64,000 nt of DNA from Bacteroidaceae bacterium. GTDB taxonomy: Bacteria; Bacteroidota; Bacteroidia; Bacteroidales; Bacteroidaceae. A program made the position numbers and the translations under genes. This document shows, in pieces, positions 32,735-41,503 of this stretch (position 1 is the stretch's first letter; the number at the start of each line of letters is the position of its first letter). The DNA is taken from NCBI GenBank assembly GCA_017542145.1, contig JAFXXQ010000037.1, forward strand, positions 62,001-126,000, read 5' to 3'. The notes under the pieces were generated by a model that saw nothing but the letters and a program-made list of their open reading frames with translations, did not search any database and was not told the DNA's origin.

Positions 32735-35581
32735 ATGAAGAGATTCTTTACTATTGTAGGCCTGATGGCCCTGTCGCTCCTGGGTGCTCGCGCTGCTGTC
32801 GAGATTGGCCAGGATGTGACCACCATGATTGCCGATCCCGGCATGGAAGCTGTTGCTAACTGGACGAACAACGGTTTCAAAATCAACAACCGCGGGACGA
32901 ACTACACCCTCTTCTCGGGCAACTTCATCGAGCAATGGAAGGCTTCCACCAGCTCTTCGGAGGCGTTCCTCGACGACATTGACATCCACACGACCATCAG
33001 CGTCGATAACGGCGTTTATCTCTTCTCGGCAGCCGTCATCGCCTGCCAGCAGAGTGGCACTCGTGAGAGCGTCAGCGGCGTCTCGCTCTATGCGAACGCC
33101 GATGCTGTCGCCTGCTCAACGGGCGACGGAGCCCCCGAGCGTTTCTACGTGATGACCACCGTAACCGACGGCTCCCTCACCCTCGGCTTCAAGACCGAGA
33201 GCACCGACGCCAACTGGATTGCATGGGACAACGCCGAGCTCTACTTCTACGGCGACGCCGCGGTCGAGCAGGAGAGGGCTGTCGCCATCCTCACGCTGAA
33301 GGCCAACCTTGAGGCTGTCGCATACCACGGCGATACGAAGATGCAGAAGAGCGCTTGGGAAGCGCTGGTTGCTGCGATGTCAAGAGCCGAATACATCCTT
33401 TTTGGCGAAACGGCTGAATATTTTAGCACCGAGGACATTATCGCTGCGAATGCGACGCTCGCTTCCTGCGTTGCCACTTGTGCCGCTTCCGTGGAGGCTT
33501 ATGCCAACCTCGCCGCAGCCATCGAGAGTGAGCAGGCCGTCTATGAAGAGTATCAGGAGAATGACGATGCTGCCAAGGAATTGGGCGCCCTCGTGGATGC
33601 CTTGACGGCAGGACAGACGATGTACGATGAGGCCACCTCCGATGTTTCTGCCATTGAGGCACAGATAGATGCGATGGCTAATGCCTCGGCTATTGTCAAG
33701 GTTGCCGTCAAGTACTTCGAAGTGGCTGATGCCCTGGGCTATATCGAGGATGAATGCGAAGTCGGCACCGTCTATGGCAAGTACCCACAGTATCAGATGG
33801 ACAACATCATTAACGTCCACTTCACCCTCGATGCCCTCTACGAAGCCTACATCGCTGGCAATGCTACAGCAGCCGACGTCCTTGCACAGATTGTCGAAGC
33901 CGAGGCTGCCATCGAGAAGTTCTATCAGTCGATGATTACCAACGACTTTACTCAGCCGCTCAACTTCCTCCTCTGGCCCGTCGATTCCGTCAATGTCCAG
34001 GGTGTGAACGAGCATGACCTTTTCTTCGAATATCCGGGTGAGGAAGGTAACCCCTTCAGCTATGCTCTCTATGCTACCTCCACCTCCACCTTCACTCCGT
34101 GGACAGGCTGTCAGGAAGGAGGTTCGGGTAAGGGTGATGCTGGTGTCATGGCGTGGTGGCTCGACAACTCCACCAACGCCTGGCTCTACATGCAGGCCGA
34201 TGGTCTCCTCCATCCTATGCCCACGCTCTATCCCTCCGTGCTCTTCAGCGCTCCTGAGGATGGCGTCTACGTCTGGCGCAGCAGCGTCAGCAGCCGCGAC
34301 GAGAACCGCAAACTCAAGAATCGTGGCGACCTCTGGTCAGCTGTCTATTACATCTCCGGCGAGGAGGGTACCATCAGCCAGATTGGCGAGAATGCCGTCT
34401 ATAACTGGGGCACCGATCCCTCGGACTTCAACTTCTACATCAACCTCAAGGCCGGCGATCAGGTAGCCCTCGTAGCGGGTATCAATCAGACCAACGGCAA
34501 CGCTCTCTCCAGCGTCGACACCCTCTATGTGCTGGGCCAGAAGGACGAGGACAACGTCTGGACCAAGGCCGATGCCGAAGCCAGCGGACTGCTCTTCTTC
34601 AATCCCTACATTCCTGCCGAGGAGTGGACAGGGCTCGATGAGGCAATCCAGACTGTCGCCGGTGTGCTCACGGACAACGAGGAGAACATGGGTGATGGCT
34701 TTGGCCAGTACCCCGAGGCAGCCTTCCACGCTCTTGATTCCATTCGCGGCTTAGGAGCTCGTATGCTCTCTGCCGGCGTGGCCTCGCAGCCCGAGGTCGA
34801 TGCCATGTCCGCCAAGTTGCTGGGTGCCATCGAGACCTTCTATAACTCCGCCGGCTATGCCCTCGCCATCGGCGTCGAGGAAGCTCCCAACGACTCCACT
34901 ATTTTCGTTAACCACCAGTACATGCCCAGCGGACTCTACTATATCCGCGACATCGCCAGCGGCCTTTATGCTACGGCACCTGCCAGCGAAGGCGATAAGC
35001 AGCCCGTACCCCTTGCCGAGCTCATTGACGAGAGCATGACGGTGCAGAACGCCCAAGTGTGGCACTTTGCCTATAACGAGAAATACTGGACCTACAGCGT
35101 TGTCTCGCACGGCAACGACGGCACCGAGTGGACCATTGAGGACGAACTCTCGAAGTCGACCGACAACTCCATCTATCAAGGCTACTACCACTTTGGCGAG
35201 AGCGGCACCGCCCGCTGGGGCAACAGCCTCTATCTGGCTGATGACGGTGTGGCCGTCTGGCGCACCTTCCGCATCTACACCAACGGCTCGCGCTATAGCA
35301 TGACCGCCGCCAGCGACGGCAACTGGATTTACACCTTCGGTGCCAGCGGCATGACCGTTGCCCGTGTGGACATCACCGGTGCCCTCAACTTCGCCTTCGA
35401 GCTCATCCCCTTCGACAACGGCACCCGCATCGATAGCACAATGTCCGACCCCGTTTCCACCTCGCAGACCATCTATAACCTGCAGGGTGTCAAAACCGGC
35501 ACATTTGAGCGCGGCATCAACATCGTACGTACTGTCCGTGCCGATGGCAGCGTCGATGTCCGCAAGGTCCTCGTCCGCTGA
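32735..35581 (+). CDS. Large secreted protein with C-terminal sorting-type tail
   Basis: Unrecognised 948-aa protein. It begins with a signal peptide ('FFTIVGLMALSLLGARA', cut near residue 20). Residues about 21-170 look like a carbohydrate-binding jelly-roll ('DPGMEAVANWTNNGF', 'WIAWDNAELYFYG'). A helical region of about residues 175-400 with alanine-rich three-helix-like units (FIVAR-like) follows, then beta-rich domains. The end 'TIYNLQGVKTGTFERGINIV' followed by 'R...VRKVLVR' matches the Prevotella-type C-terminal sorting/anchor tail. It is probably a cell-surface glycan-binding protein or adhesin. No catalytic motif was recognised. It stands alone between divergent nfo and a terminator-like hairpin. 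Confidence 0.7.
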   Translation: MKRFFTIVGLMALSLLGARAAVEIGQDVTTMIADPGMEAVANWTNNGFKINNRGTNYTLFSGNFIEQWKASTSSSEAFLDDIDIHTTISVDNGVYLFSAAVIACQQSGTRESVSGVSLYANADAVACSTGDGAPERFYVMTTVTDGSLTLGFKTESTDANWIAWDNAELYFYGDAAVEQERAVAILTLKANLEAVAYHGDTKMQKSAWEALVAAMSRAEYILFGETAEYFSTEDIIAANATLASCVATCAASVEAYANLAAAIESEQAVYEEYQENDDAAKELGALVDALTAGQTMYDEATSDVSAIEAQIDAMANASAIVKVAVKYFEVADALGYIEDECEVGTVYGKYPQYQMDNIINVHFTLDALYEAYIAGNATAADVLAQIVEAEAAIEKFYQSMITNDFTQPLNFLLWPVDSVNVQGVNEHDLFFEYPGEEGNPFSYALYATSTSTFTPWTGCQEGGSGKGDAGVMAWWLDNSTNAWLYMQADGLLHPMPTLYPSVLFSAPEDGVYVWRSSVSSRDENRKLKNRGDLWSAVYYISGEEGTISQIGENAVYNWGTDPSDFNFYINLKAGDQVALVAGINQTNGNALSSVDTLYVLGQKDEDNVWTKADAEASGLLFFNPYIPAEEWTGLDEAIQTVAGVLTDNEENMGDGFGQYPEAAFHALDSIRGLGARMLSAGVASQPEVDAMSAKLLGAIETFYNSAGYALAIGVEEAPNDSTIFVNHQYMPSGLYYIRDIASGLYATAPASEGDKQPVPLAELIDESMTVQNAQVWHFAYNEKYWTYSVVSHGNDGTEWTIEDELSKSTDNSIYQGYYHFGESGTARWGNSLYLADDGVAVWRTFRIYTNGSRYSMTAASDGNWIYTFGASGMTVARVDITGALNFAFELIPFDNGTRIDSTMSDPVSTSQTIYNLQGVKTGTFERGINIVRTVRADGSVDVRKVLVR

Positions 35582-35657
35582 CGTAAACAGAAGAAGTGGA
35601 AAAGTGAATACTGCCTGCTAATCACTATTCGCTATTCCTTTCTCCCTTCTCCTTTCT

Positions 35658-35708
35658 AAGCTGTCCGCAAGCAGTAAAACAGTATAAAATGCTGTCTGCG
35701 GACAGCTT
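35658..35708 (+). terminator. Strong stem-loop after the large secreted protein gene
   Basis: AAGCTGTCCGCA (35658-35669) pairs perfectly with TGCGGACAGCTT (35697-35708), followed by TATATC. The stem is 12 bp with a 27-base loop that holds a short secondary pairing. It lies 77 bp past the stop codon. The remaining 115 bases before the next gene show no clear promoter. Confidence 0.65.
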
Positions 35709-35823
35709 TATATCAACAACAATTTTAATAGGATGCTGGTAATCAATGCGTATGGGCAAGAATGTAGCATGATGCATTAGGAACCTTGAAAAAGCGAAAA
35801 GAAATAATCACGGATAAAGAAAT

Positions 35824-38800
35824 ATGAGAAAGTCGGTTTTATTACCCATTTTGATGGTATTCAGCATAGGAGCGGAGGCACAGGTTGTAGGTGCGGTTCC
35901 TGATAGTACTGAGTTGCGCAGACCTTTTGGAAAATGGGACAAGGAAATGTTTCTGCATCCTACAAAAAACTACTATCCTGAAACATGGTTTCATTTTTTG
36001 AACGGAAGTGTAGGCAGTAAGGGTATCACCGCTGATTTGAAGGCGATTGCAGAAGCGGGGTTCGCTGGTGTGCAGTTTTTTCATGGTCAGCAGGGCGACC
36101 CTGCTGATTGGCCTGGAACGGAGGAACATATCGAGTGCCTCAGTCCCAAATGGGAAGCATTGGTAAGGCAGACAGCCGAGGAAGCCAATCGGTTGGGGTT
36201 GCGATTTACCATACAGACGTGCCCGGGATGGGCAATGAGTGGAGGGCCTTGGATTAAGCCAGCGCAAGCCATGCGGCATCTGTGCTATACGCGCAAGGAT
36301 ATAGAGGGTGGAGGACAGGTCAATGTCAGTCTTCCTGCTAGATATACGGAGTCGTGGCGCGATTATCAAGACCTGATGGTATTGGCTTTTCCCACGCCAG
36401 AGGACGATACGGGGACTTTCCTGCACACAGAGAAAGTGATAGCCAACGAATATCAAGAGCAGTGGGAGCAATGCCTTAATGGCAAATTACAAGGGGATTT
36501 CCTCCTTAAGCCTACGACGGAAGTTCATCCACACACCATCGATATTATTCTTCCTGAAGAAACTACGCCAAGGAGTTTGGAATTCAATCCTATCGATAAC
36601 TTTAATCATGACTTTGGCGTGGATCCTGCCATTCACGTTAAAATGGAAGCCTCGTCTGCCCATGGGTGGATTACCCTACTTGAAACCGACATGCCCATGA
36701 GCAATTGGCAGGATAACGAGGCTACGATGACCTTTGCGCTGGACGAATGCCGAGCTCGGCATTTTCGTGTGGAGATAACCAACAAGCACAACATGCACGT
36801 TTCCTCGATGAAACTGTATTCGGCAGCCCGCAAGAACAATTGGGAAGGTGAAGCCGGGTGGACCTCGCGCAGCATCGACCGTGGGGGCGAACATCCGAAA
36901 CAGCGCCCGACAGCTTTCGTCCGTCAGTCTGAAATACGCGACCTTACCGCTCAGCTGTCTGCTGACGGGTCTTTCCTTTGGGATGCACCTGCTGGCAGGT
37001 GGACTATTCTGAGGATTGGACATGTGAACACGGGACAGCGCAATGGTCCTGCCCCTGCAGAAGCCACTGGGTGGGAAGTAAACAAGTTTGATTCGGAATG
37101 CGTCGATTTTCAGTTTAACAGTTATGTGGGGCGTCTGAATGCTGGCCCGCTTAAAGGTTTGCTCCAGAATATGCTTATGGACAGTTGGGAATGTAAGTCC
37201 CAGACTTGGACGCGTCGGATGCCTGAGGAGTTCCGGCGTGTCTGCGGATATGAACTGAAGACGTGGCTGCCTGCCCTGTTCGGCTATGTCATTGATGACC
37301 ATGAGCGCACGGGTGAATTCCTCTGCGATTGGCGTATGACACAGAACGACCTTTTTGTGAACAATTTCTATGGCCGCATGGCTGATAATGCCCGGCGCGT
37401 GGGCCTCACCGCCTCCTACGAGACTGCTGCCGGTGACATCTTTCCAGCCGATTGTATGGAGTATTATAAGTACGCCGATGTCCCCATGTGCGAATTTTGG
37501 CAGCCATTCCATCATTTTTTGGCAAATCACAATTATAAACCCATCTATCCCACGGCTTCTGCTGCCCATCTTTATGGCAAGCCTCGTGTGTCGGCAGAGG
37601 CCTTCACAAGTTTCGCACTCACTTGGGACGAACATCTCTGCAGCCTCCGCGAAGTGGCTAACCAGAATCTGGTGGAGGGCGTTTCCCATCTGATATTCCA
37701 TACCTACACACACAATCCTGATCCCGATAAATATTGCCCTGGCACTACGTTTGGCGGTGGCATCGGAACGCCCTTCTTGCGTAAGCAGACCTGGTGGAAG
37801 CACATGCCTGTCTTCACCACTTATCTGGCCCGCTGTACATATTTGCTTGAACGTGGGTTGCCTGTCAGTAGTGTGTTGTGGTTTCTGGGCGATGAGATAC
37901 AGCAGAAGCCCGACCAGCTCCAACCCTTCCCTGCAGGATATCGTTTTGATTATTGCAACACCGATGCCCTGCTGACTCGTATCCGTGTATGTGATGGAAA
38001 GTGGGTTACTCCAGAGGGTATTACGTATGACGTGATGTACCTTAGCAATTGCGAGCGTATGCTTCCTCAGACTGCCGAGCGGCTGCTTGCCTTAGTTCGT
38101 GCGGGTGGCATCCTTATTGGCGATGTGCCCAAACACCCTGCCACCTTGGCCGCTGGTGAGGCGGGGCAGCAGTGTTTCCATGCTGCAGTCGCTGCACTCT
38201 GGGGCGGACTGACAGGCGAGGGGAAAGTCATTTCCGGCATGTCGTTGGACGAGGCACTTGCCGTGTTGGGCGTACCTCGTGATGTGGAAGTGACCGATGC
38301 CCGCTGGCTACATCGCAGGACCGAGGGTGCCGACTGGTACTTTGTCTGCCCCAGTGAGGAGAGGGATTTTCATGGCGACCTCTCTTTCCACCAGGCAGGA
38401 CGCGTAGAGGTGTGGAACCCTATGCATGGTACATCAGTACCTGTCCGGGCAAACGAGGATGGTGGACGTACGCGCATCCACCTCGATTTGGAGCGTGGCG
38501 AGTGTGTGTTCGTCGTCTTCAATCACGATGATAAAAAACAGAAAGTACGCGATTGGGTTGTACGCGAGGAACGTGAACTCACCGCACCCTGGATACTGAC
38601 CTTCCCTGAAGGGTGGGGGATTAGTGAGCCTGTGGACTTGCAGGAACTTAAGCCTTGGCGGGAGCTTCAACTTTCCGAGGAGGGACGAGCCTTCAGCGGT
38701 ACGGCAACCTATACAACCCATCTTCATTTGGATAAGAAGAACCGCCGGGCACGCTATATGCTTTCCTTGGGCAATGTGGAAGAGATAGCTGTCGTTTATG

Positions 38801-39045
38801 TCAATGACAGGGAGATTGCTACTTTGTGGGCTCAGCCATACGAGTGCGATATAACCGAAGCGTTGCAGAAAGGTGACAACCGTTTGACGGTCGCAGTCAC
38901 CAGCACATGGTACAATCGTCTGGTGTATGATGCCCGCCAGCCTGAGCCGGAGCGTAAGACGTGGGTGTTGGCTGGACCCGACGCCCGTGCCCCTCTTCGC
39001 GATAGTGGTCTTTTGGGCCCCATTCGTCTGGTGGTGGAGGAATAA
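35824..39045 (+). CDS. Glycoside hydrolase family 106-like (alpha-L-rhamnosidase type)
   Basis: The 1073-aa secreted protein has a signal peptide ('SVLLPILMVFSIGAEAQ'). The N-terminal region 'PETWFHFLNGSVGSKGITAD' followed by 'AGFAGVQFFHG' and 'TIQTCPGWAMSGGPWIKP' is typical of GH106, whose members remove alpha-L-rhamnose from pectin (RG-I/RG-II) or other glycans in a calcium-dependent inverting reaction. The middle includes 'GYELKTWLPALFGYVID' and 'ASYETAAGDIFPADCMEY'. The C-terminal part ('GTATYTTHLHLD', 'DALQKGDNRLTV'-like 'EALQKGDNRLTVAV') is a galactose-binding/beta-sandwich domain. Length matches the family. It is the first gene of the degradation block but converges with the esterase gene. 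Confidence 0.85.
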   Translation: MRKSVLLPILMVFSIGAEAQVVGAVPDSTELRRPFGKWDKEMFLHPTKNYYPETWFHFLNGSVGSKGITADLKAIAEAGFAGVQFFHGQQGDPADWPGTEEHIECLSPKWEALVRQTAEEANRLGLRFTIQTCPGWAMSGGPWIKPAQAMRHLCYTRKDIEGGGQVNVSLPARYTESWRDYQDLMVLAFPTPEDDTGTFLHTEKVIANEYQEQWEQCLNGKLQGDFLLKPTTEVHPHTIDIILPEETTPRSLEFNPIDNFNHDFGVDPAIHVKMEASSAHGWITLLETDMPMSNWQDNEATMTFALDECRARHFRVEITNKHNMHVSSMKLYSAARKNNWEGEAGWTSRSIDRGGEHPKQRPTAFVRQSEIRDLTAQLSADGSFLWDAPAGRWTILRIGHVNTGQRNGPAPAEATGWEVNKFDSECVDFQFNSYVGRLNAGPLKGLLQNMLMDSWECKSQTWTRRMPEEFRRVCGYELKTWLPALFGYVIDDHERTGEFLCDWRMTQNDLFVNNFYGRMADNARRVGLTASYETAAGDIFPADCMEYYKYADVPMCEFWQPFHHFLANHNYKPIYPTASAAHLYGKPRVSAEAFTSFALTWDEHLCSLREVANQNLVEGVSHLIFHTYTHNPDPDKYCPGTTFGGGIGTPFLRKQTWWKHMPVFTTYLARCTYLLERGLPVSSVLWFLGDEIQQKPDQLQPFPAGYRFDYCNTDALLTRIRVCDGKWVTPEGITYDVMYLSNCERMLPQTAERLLALVRAGGILIGDVPKHPATLAAGEAGQQCFHAAVAALWGGLTGEGKVISGMSLDEALAVLGVPRDVEVTDARWLHRRTEGADWYFVCPSEERDFHGDLSFHQAGRVEVWNPMHGTSVPVRANEDGGRTRIHLDLERGECVFVVFNHDDKKQKVRDWVVREERELTAPWILTFPEGWGISEPVDLQELKPWRELQLSEEGRAFSGTATYTTHLHLDKKNRRARYMLSLGNVEEIAVVYVNDREIATLWAQPYECDITEALQKGDNRLTVAVTSTWYNRLVYDARQPEPERKTWVLAGPDARAPLRDSGLLGPIRLVVEE

Positions 39046-39125
39046 GGTCACTCCCTTATAGCTGCATTACCTCCATCCGCTTTGGAGAGAAAACTTTCGG
39101 GCACAGGTTGCGCCACACATCTAAA

Positions 39126-39203
39126 TCCCTCGCACAACGTCAAACCGCTGTACGAGGGAATATTGTAGGGCTTTTCTAAATCCCGCCCTTGTCGGTGAGG
39201 GCG
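39126..39203. terminator. Two stem-loops between converging GH106 and esterase genes
   Basis: TCCCTCG (39126-39132) pairs with CGAGGGA (39153-39159), and CGCCCT (39184-39189) pairs with AGGGCG (39198-39203), the latter followed by AAAAGTTTT. They lie between two converging genes and could end transcription from both sides. Confidence 0.55.
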
Positions 39204-39210
39204 AAAAGTT

Positions 39211-40368
39211 TTAGTCCTTGAATATCTTCTGGGCGAACATACTCAGGTAAATACGCCAGTTGCGCCAAATGTGACCGCCGTCGTTCTCGTAGTACTCGTA
39301 GGGGTAGTTGTGGCTGTCGAGGTATTTGCGGAGATCGGTGTTACCTTGCATGAGGAAGTCCTCCTTGCCGATGGCAATCCAGAAGAGCTTGGGTTTTGAG
39401 TTGAAGAGGCGCGCCATCTGCTCGTCGACCTTCGGGTCGTCGCGGCGCATGCGTGCTGCTGCCGACTGAAGGCCGTAGTAGTCGAAGACGTCAGGATAGA
39501 GGCGCGAGATTCCGAAGGTGTGGCCACCACCCATCGAGAGGCCGGTCACAGCACGTGCTGAGCGTTTGCGGATGGTCTTATAATGGCTGTCGACGAACTT
39601 CACGATATCCATAAAGCTCTCTTCCATTGATGCCTTGGCACCGCGTTGGTTGAAAGCGTTGCCGTCGGGGGTGTACATGCCCTCGTGCCACCAGCCGGGG
39701 GCGGCATTGCAGGTAGGGTTGCCGTTGGGCATCACCACAATCATCGGCACGGCTTTGCCCTCAGCGATGAGGTTGTCCATAATCTGCGAGGCACGTCCCA
39801 GGTCGCCCCAAGCCGTTTCGTCGCCGCCATGTCCATGCAACAGGTACATTACGGGAAAGCGCTTCTTGCCGTCATAGGCAGCAGGCAGGTAGACCGTCAT
39901 GCGGCGCTGCTGGCCGAGCGTCGGGCTGTCGTACCACACACGGGCAAGTGTGCCGTGTGGAACGTCGTTCACCTGATAGAGATGCCCTTTGTCGTTGGCA
40001 CCTTTGGTCACGATGAAGATGTTGCTCAGCGTCGAGATGTCACGGTTTACATAGCTGTTCGAAGGGTCGACGAAACGCTGACCGTCGACGGAGATACTGT
40101 AGGAGTAGAGTTCGGGGTTCAGCGGCTTGGTGGTCACCGTCCATACACCGTTTTCCTGCTTCGTCATGGGCAGGGTGTTCCAGCGGATTTCCTCGAAGTC
40201 GCCCGTCACGCTCACTTGCTGAGCCGTAGGGTCGAAGAAGTTGAAGGTCACCGTGCCATCGTCGTTCACGACAGGCGATTTCACACGCGGACGCTGGCCA
40301 AGGGCCTGCTGTCCAAAGCTGCTCATAGCCATGAGGGCAAGGCATGCAAAGAAAGCAATCTTTTTCAT
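39211..40368 (-). CDS. CE1-type carbohydrate esterase with N-terminal E-set domain
   Basis: The 385-aa secreted protein has a signal peptide ('IAFFACLALMAMSSFGQQ'). An immunoglobulin-like E-set domain (about residues 25-120: 'VTFNFFDPTAQQVSVTGDF') is followed by an alpha/beta hydrolase esterase domain (about 140-385). The nucleophile serine is in 'AVTGLSMGGGHTFG', with 'MYLLHGHGGDETAW' as the oxyanion region and His near the C-terminus in 'NDGGHIWRNW'. This is the layout of feruloyl/acetyl xylan esterases (Fae1A-like) that free acyl groups from arabinoxylan or other hemicellulose. The start at 40368 is preferred over an upstream TTG/ATG extension to 40458 because it begins the signal peptide. 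Confidence 0.87.
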   Translation of the reverse strand: MKKIAFFACLALMAMSSFGQQALGQRPRVKSPVVNDDGTVTFNFFDPTAQQVSVTGDFEEIRWNTLPMTKQENGVWTVTTKPLNPELYSYSISVDGQRFVDPSNSYVNRDISTLSNIFIVTKGANDKGHLYQVNDVPHGTLARVWYDSPTLGQQRRMTVYLPAAYDGKKRFPVMYLLHGHGGDETAWGDLGRASQIMDNLIAEGKAVPMIVVMPNGNPTCNAAPGWWHEGMYTPDGNAFNQRGAKASMEESFMDIVKFVDSHYKTIRKRSARAVTGLSMGGGHTFGISRLYPDVFDYYGLQSAAARMRRDDPKVDEQMARLFNSKPKLFWIAIGKEDFLMQGNTDLRKYLDSHNYPYEYYENDGGHIWRNWRIYLSMFAQKIFKD

Positions 40369-40406
40369 AAGGGTTGAATTTTTAAAATGGGGTATTTTCC
40401 TTTCGG

Positions 40407-40414
40407 CAAAAATA
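40407..40414 (-). promoter_or_regulatory. Bacteroidetes -7 box for the esterase gene
   Basis: The complement of CAAAAATA reads TATTTTTG, matching TAnnTTTG, 38 bp upstream of the esterase start codon. It lies between two same-strand genes, so the esterase probably has its own promoter. Confidence 0.6.
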
Positions 40415-40451
40415 CATATTATTCCAATAGCTCCGCTATTTCCTGCACGAT

Positions 40452-41255
40452 TTAACACTTTTTTTTGAAGAATCGCACGTAGTCAATCTCATATCGGTAG
40501 GGCAGTTCGAGCGGATTCACACGTCCCAGCCAGTGGGCTCCCAACTGCATATCAATCAGCAGATACATGGGGCGGTCGTAGGGAAATTGTTCAGGCCCCA
40601 TCTCGGGCTGACGACGATAGGTGAACGTGCTACGGTGGTTGATGAAGAAGCACAAGCTGTCTTCATAGAGCTCCACGCTATAAACATTCCATTTCCCCTT
40701 CCGGATGGGAGCTGTGATGCCCCAGGGCTGGCTCTTGCGTCGCAGGGTGTCATACTCCGTGGTATAGGAGTGAACGGTTTGGTAGGCGATGGAGTCGTAG
40801 TTCAGACGCTCCATGATGTCAATCTCGCCATCGTGCGGCCAACGTCCCTCGGGCAGCAGCCAGGCTGCGGGCCAAGCACCCATGGCGTCGTCCATGCGAA
40901 GCCGGATGTCAATTCTTCCGCGCTCGAAGTACACCTTTCCGCGGGTATATACGCCGCCTGTCAGGAAGCGGGCTGTATCGTCCGGCAGGTAGTCGTTGGT
41001 AAGGCCATAGAGCGTGAGCCGTCCGCGGCGTACGTTAAATAGACGGTCGTCGGTGCTCATGTATTTGTTCCATTCTGAAGGATTCGGGAAGCGCGGAATG
41101 CGTGTCCACTCATCCGAAAGCTGGTGACCGTTGAACTCATCATGCCACACGAGTTCCCATCCTTTCCGTGCGGCCGGATTGCATGCCTGAAGAAGCAATG
41201 TTGTTGCAACAAGAAGCAGACAGGCCATCTTCCCGTGCTGGTGTTTGACTATCAT
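40452..41255 (-). CDS. Glycoside hydrolase family 16 (beta-glucanase type) lipoprotein
   Basis: The 267-aa protein has a lipoprotein signal ('LLVATTLLLQAC', lipobox LLQAC with cysteine near residue 25), so it is membrane-anchored. The GH16 catalytic site is intact: 'DGEIDIMERLNY' holds nucleophile Glu and acid/base Glu around the Asp. 'WHDEFNGHQLSDEWTRIP', 'PAAWLLP' and 'HWLGRVNP' are family features. GH16 enzymes cut beta-1,3/1,4-glucans, laminarin, or agar/porphyran-type galactans. The EIDIME motif without the extra residue of ExDxxxE fits many bacterial lichenase-type members, but substrate is not settled. It is upstream of the esterase on the same strand. Confidence 0.9.
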   Translation of the reverse strand: MIVKHQHGKMACLLLVATTLLLQACNPAARKGWELVWHDEFNGHQLSDEWTRIPRFPNPSEWNKYMSTDDRLFNVRRGRLTLYGLTNDYLPDDTARFLTGGVYTRGKVYFERGRIDIRLRMDDAMGAWPAAWLLPEGRWPHDGEIDIMERLNYDSIAYQTVHSYTTEYDTLRRKSQPWGITAPIRKGKWNVYSVELYEDSLCFFINHRSTFTYRRQPEMGPEQFPYDRPMYLLIDMQLGAHWLGRVNPLELPYRYEIDYVRFFKKKC

Positions 41256-41293
41256 AGACGTTCGTTTTTGCTATTCCGATGCGATTGTCGCGA

Positions 41294-41301
41294 CAAAAAT
41301 A
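41294..41301 (-). promoter_or_regulatory. Bacteroidetes -7 box for the GH16 gene
   Basis: The complement of CAAAAATA reads TATTTTTG, 38 bp upstream of the GH16 start. A CAA complement (TTG) at 41322-41324 could be the -33 element with about 20 bp spacing. Confidence 0.6.
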
Positions 41302-41464
41302 AGCATAATACCGCGCAAATCCAAGGGGGAAAGCTCTTTTCTGCCATCGTTTTTCATCTGTTTTCGTCCGATGCGAGGTTGCGTTTCCCTTGCTAAAGTG
41401 TTAAAATGCCGCCAGTTGCCCAAGATTTCTCATCCGATGGCTGGACATTTATCGGAAATCATCG

Positions 41465-41472
41465 TATTTTTG
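41465..41472 (+). promoter_or_regulatory. Bacteroidetes -7 box for the GH43 gene
   Basis: TATTTTTG matches TAnnTTTG, 31 bp before the GH43 ATG. The upstream 41256-41464 region holds the divergent GH16 promoter and nothing else recognised. Confidence 0.6.
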
Positions 41473-41503
41473 CCCCCAAAAAATGTAATAAGGAAGAACG
41501 CGT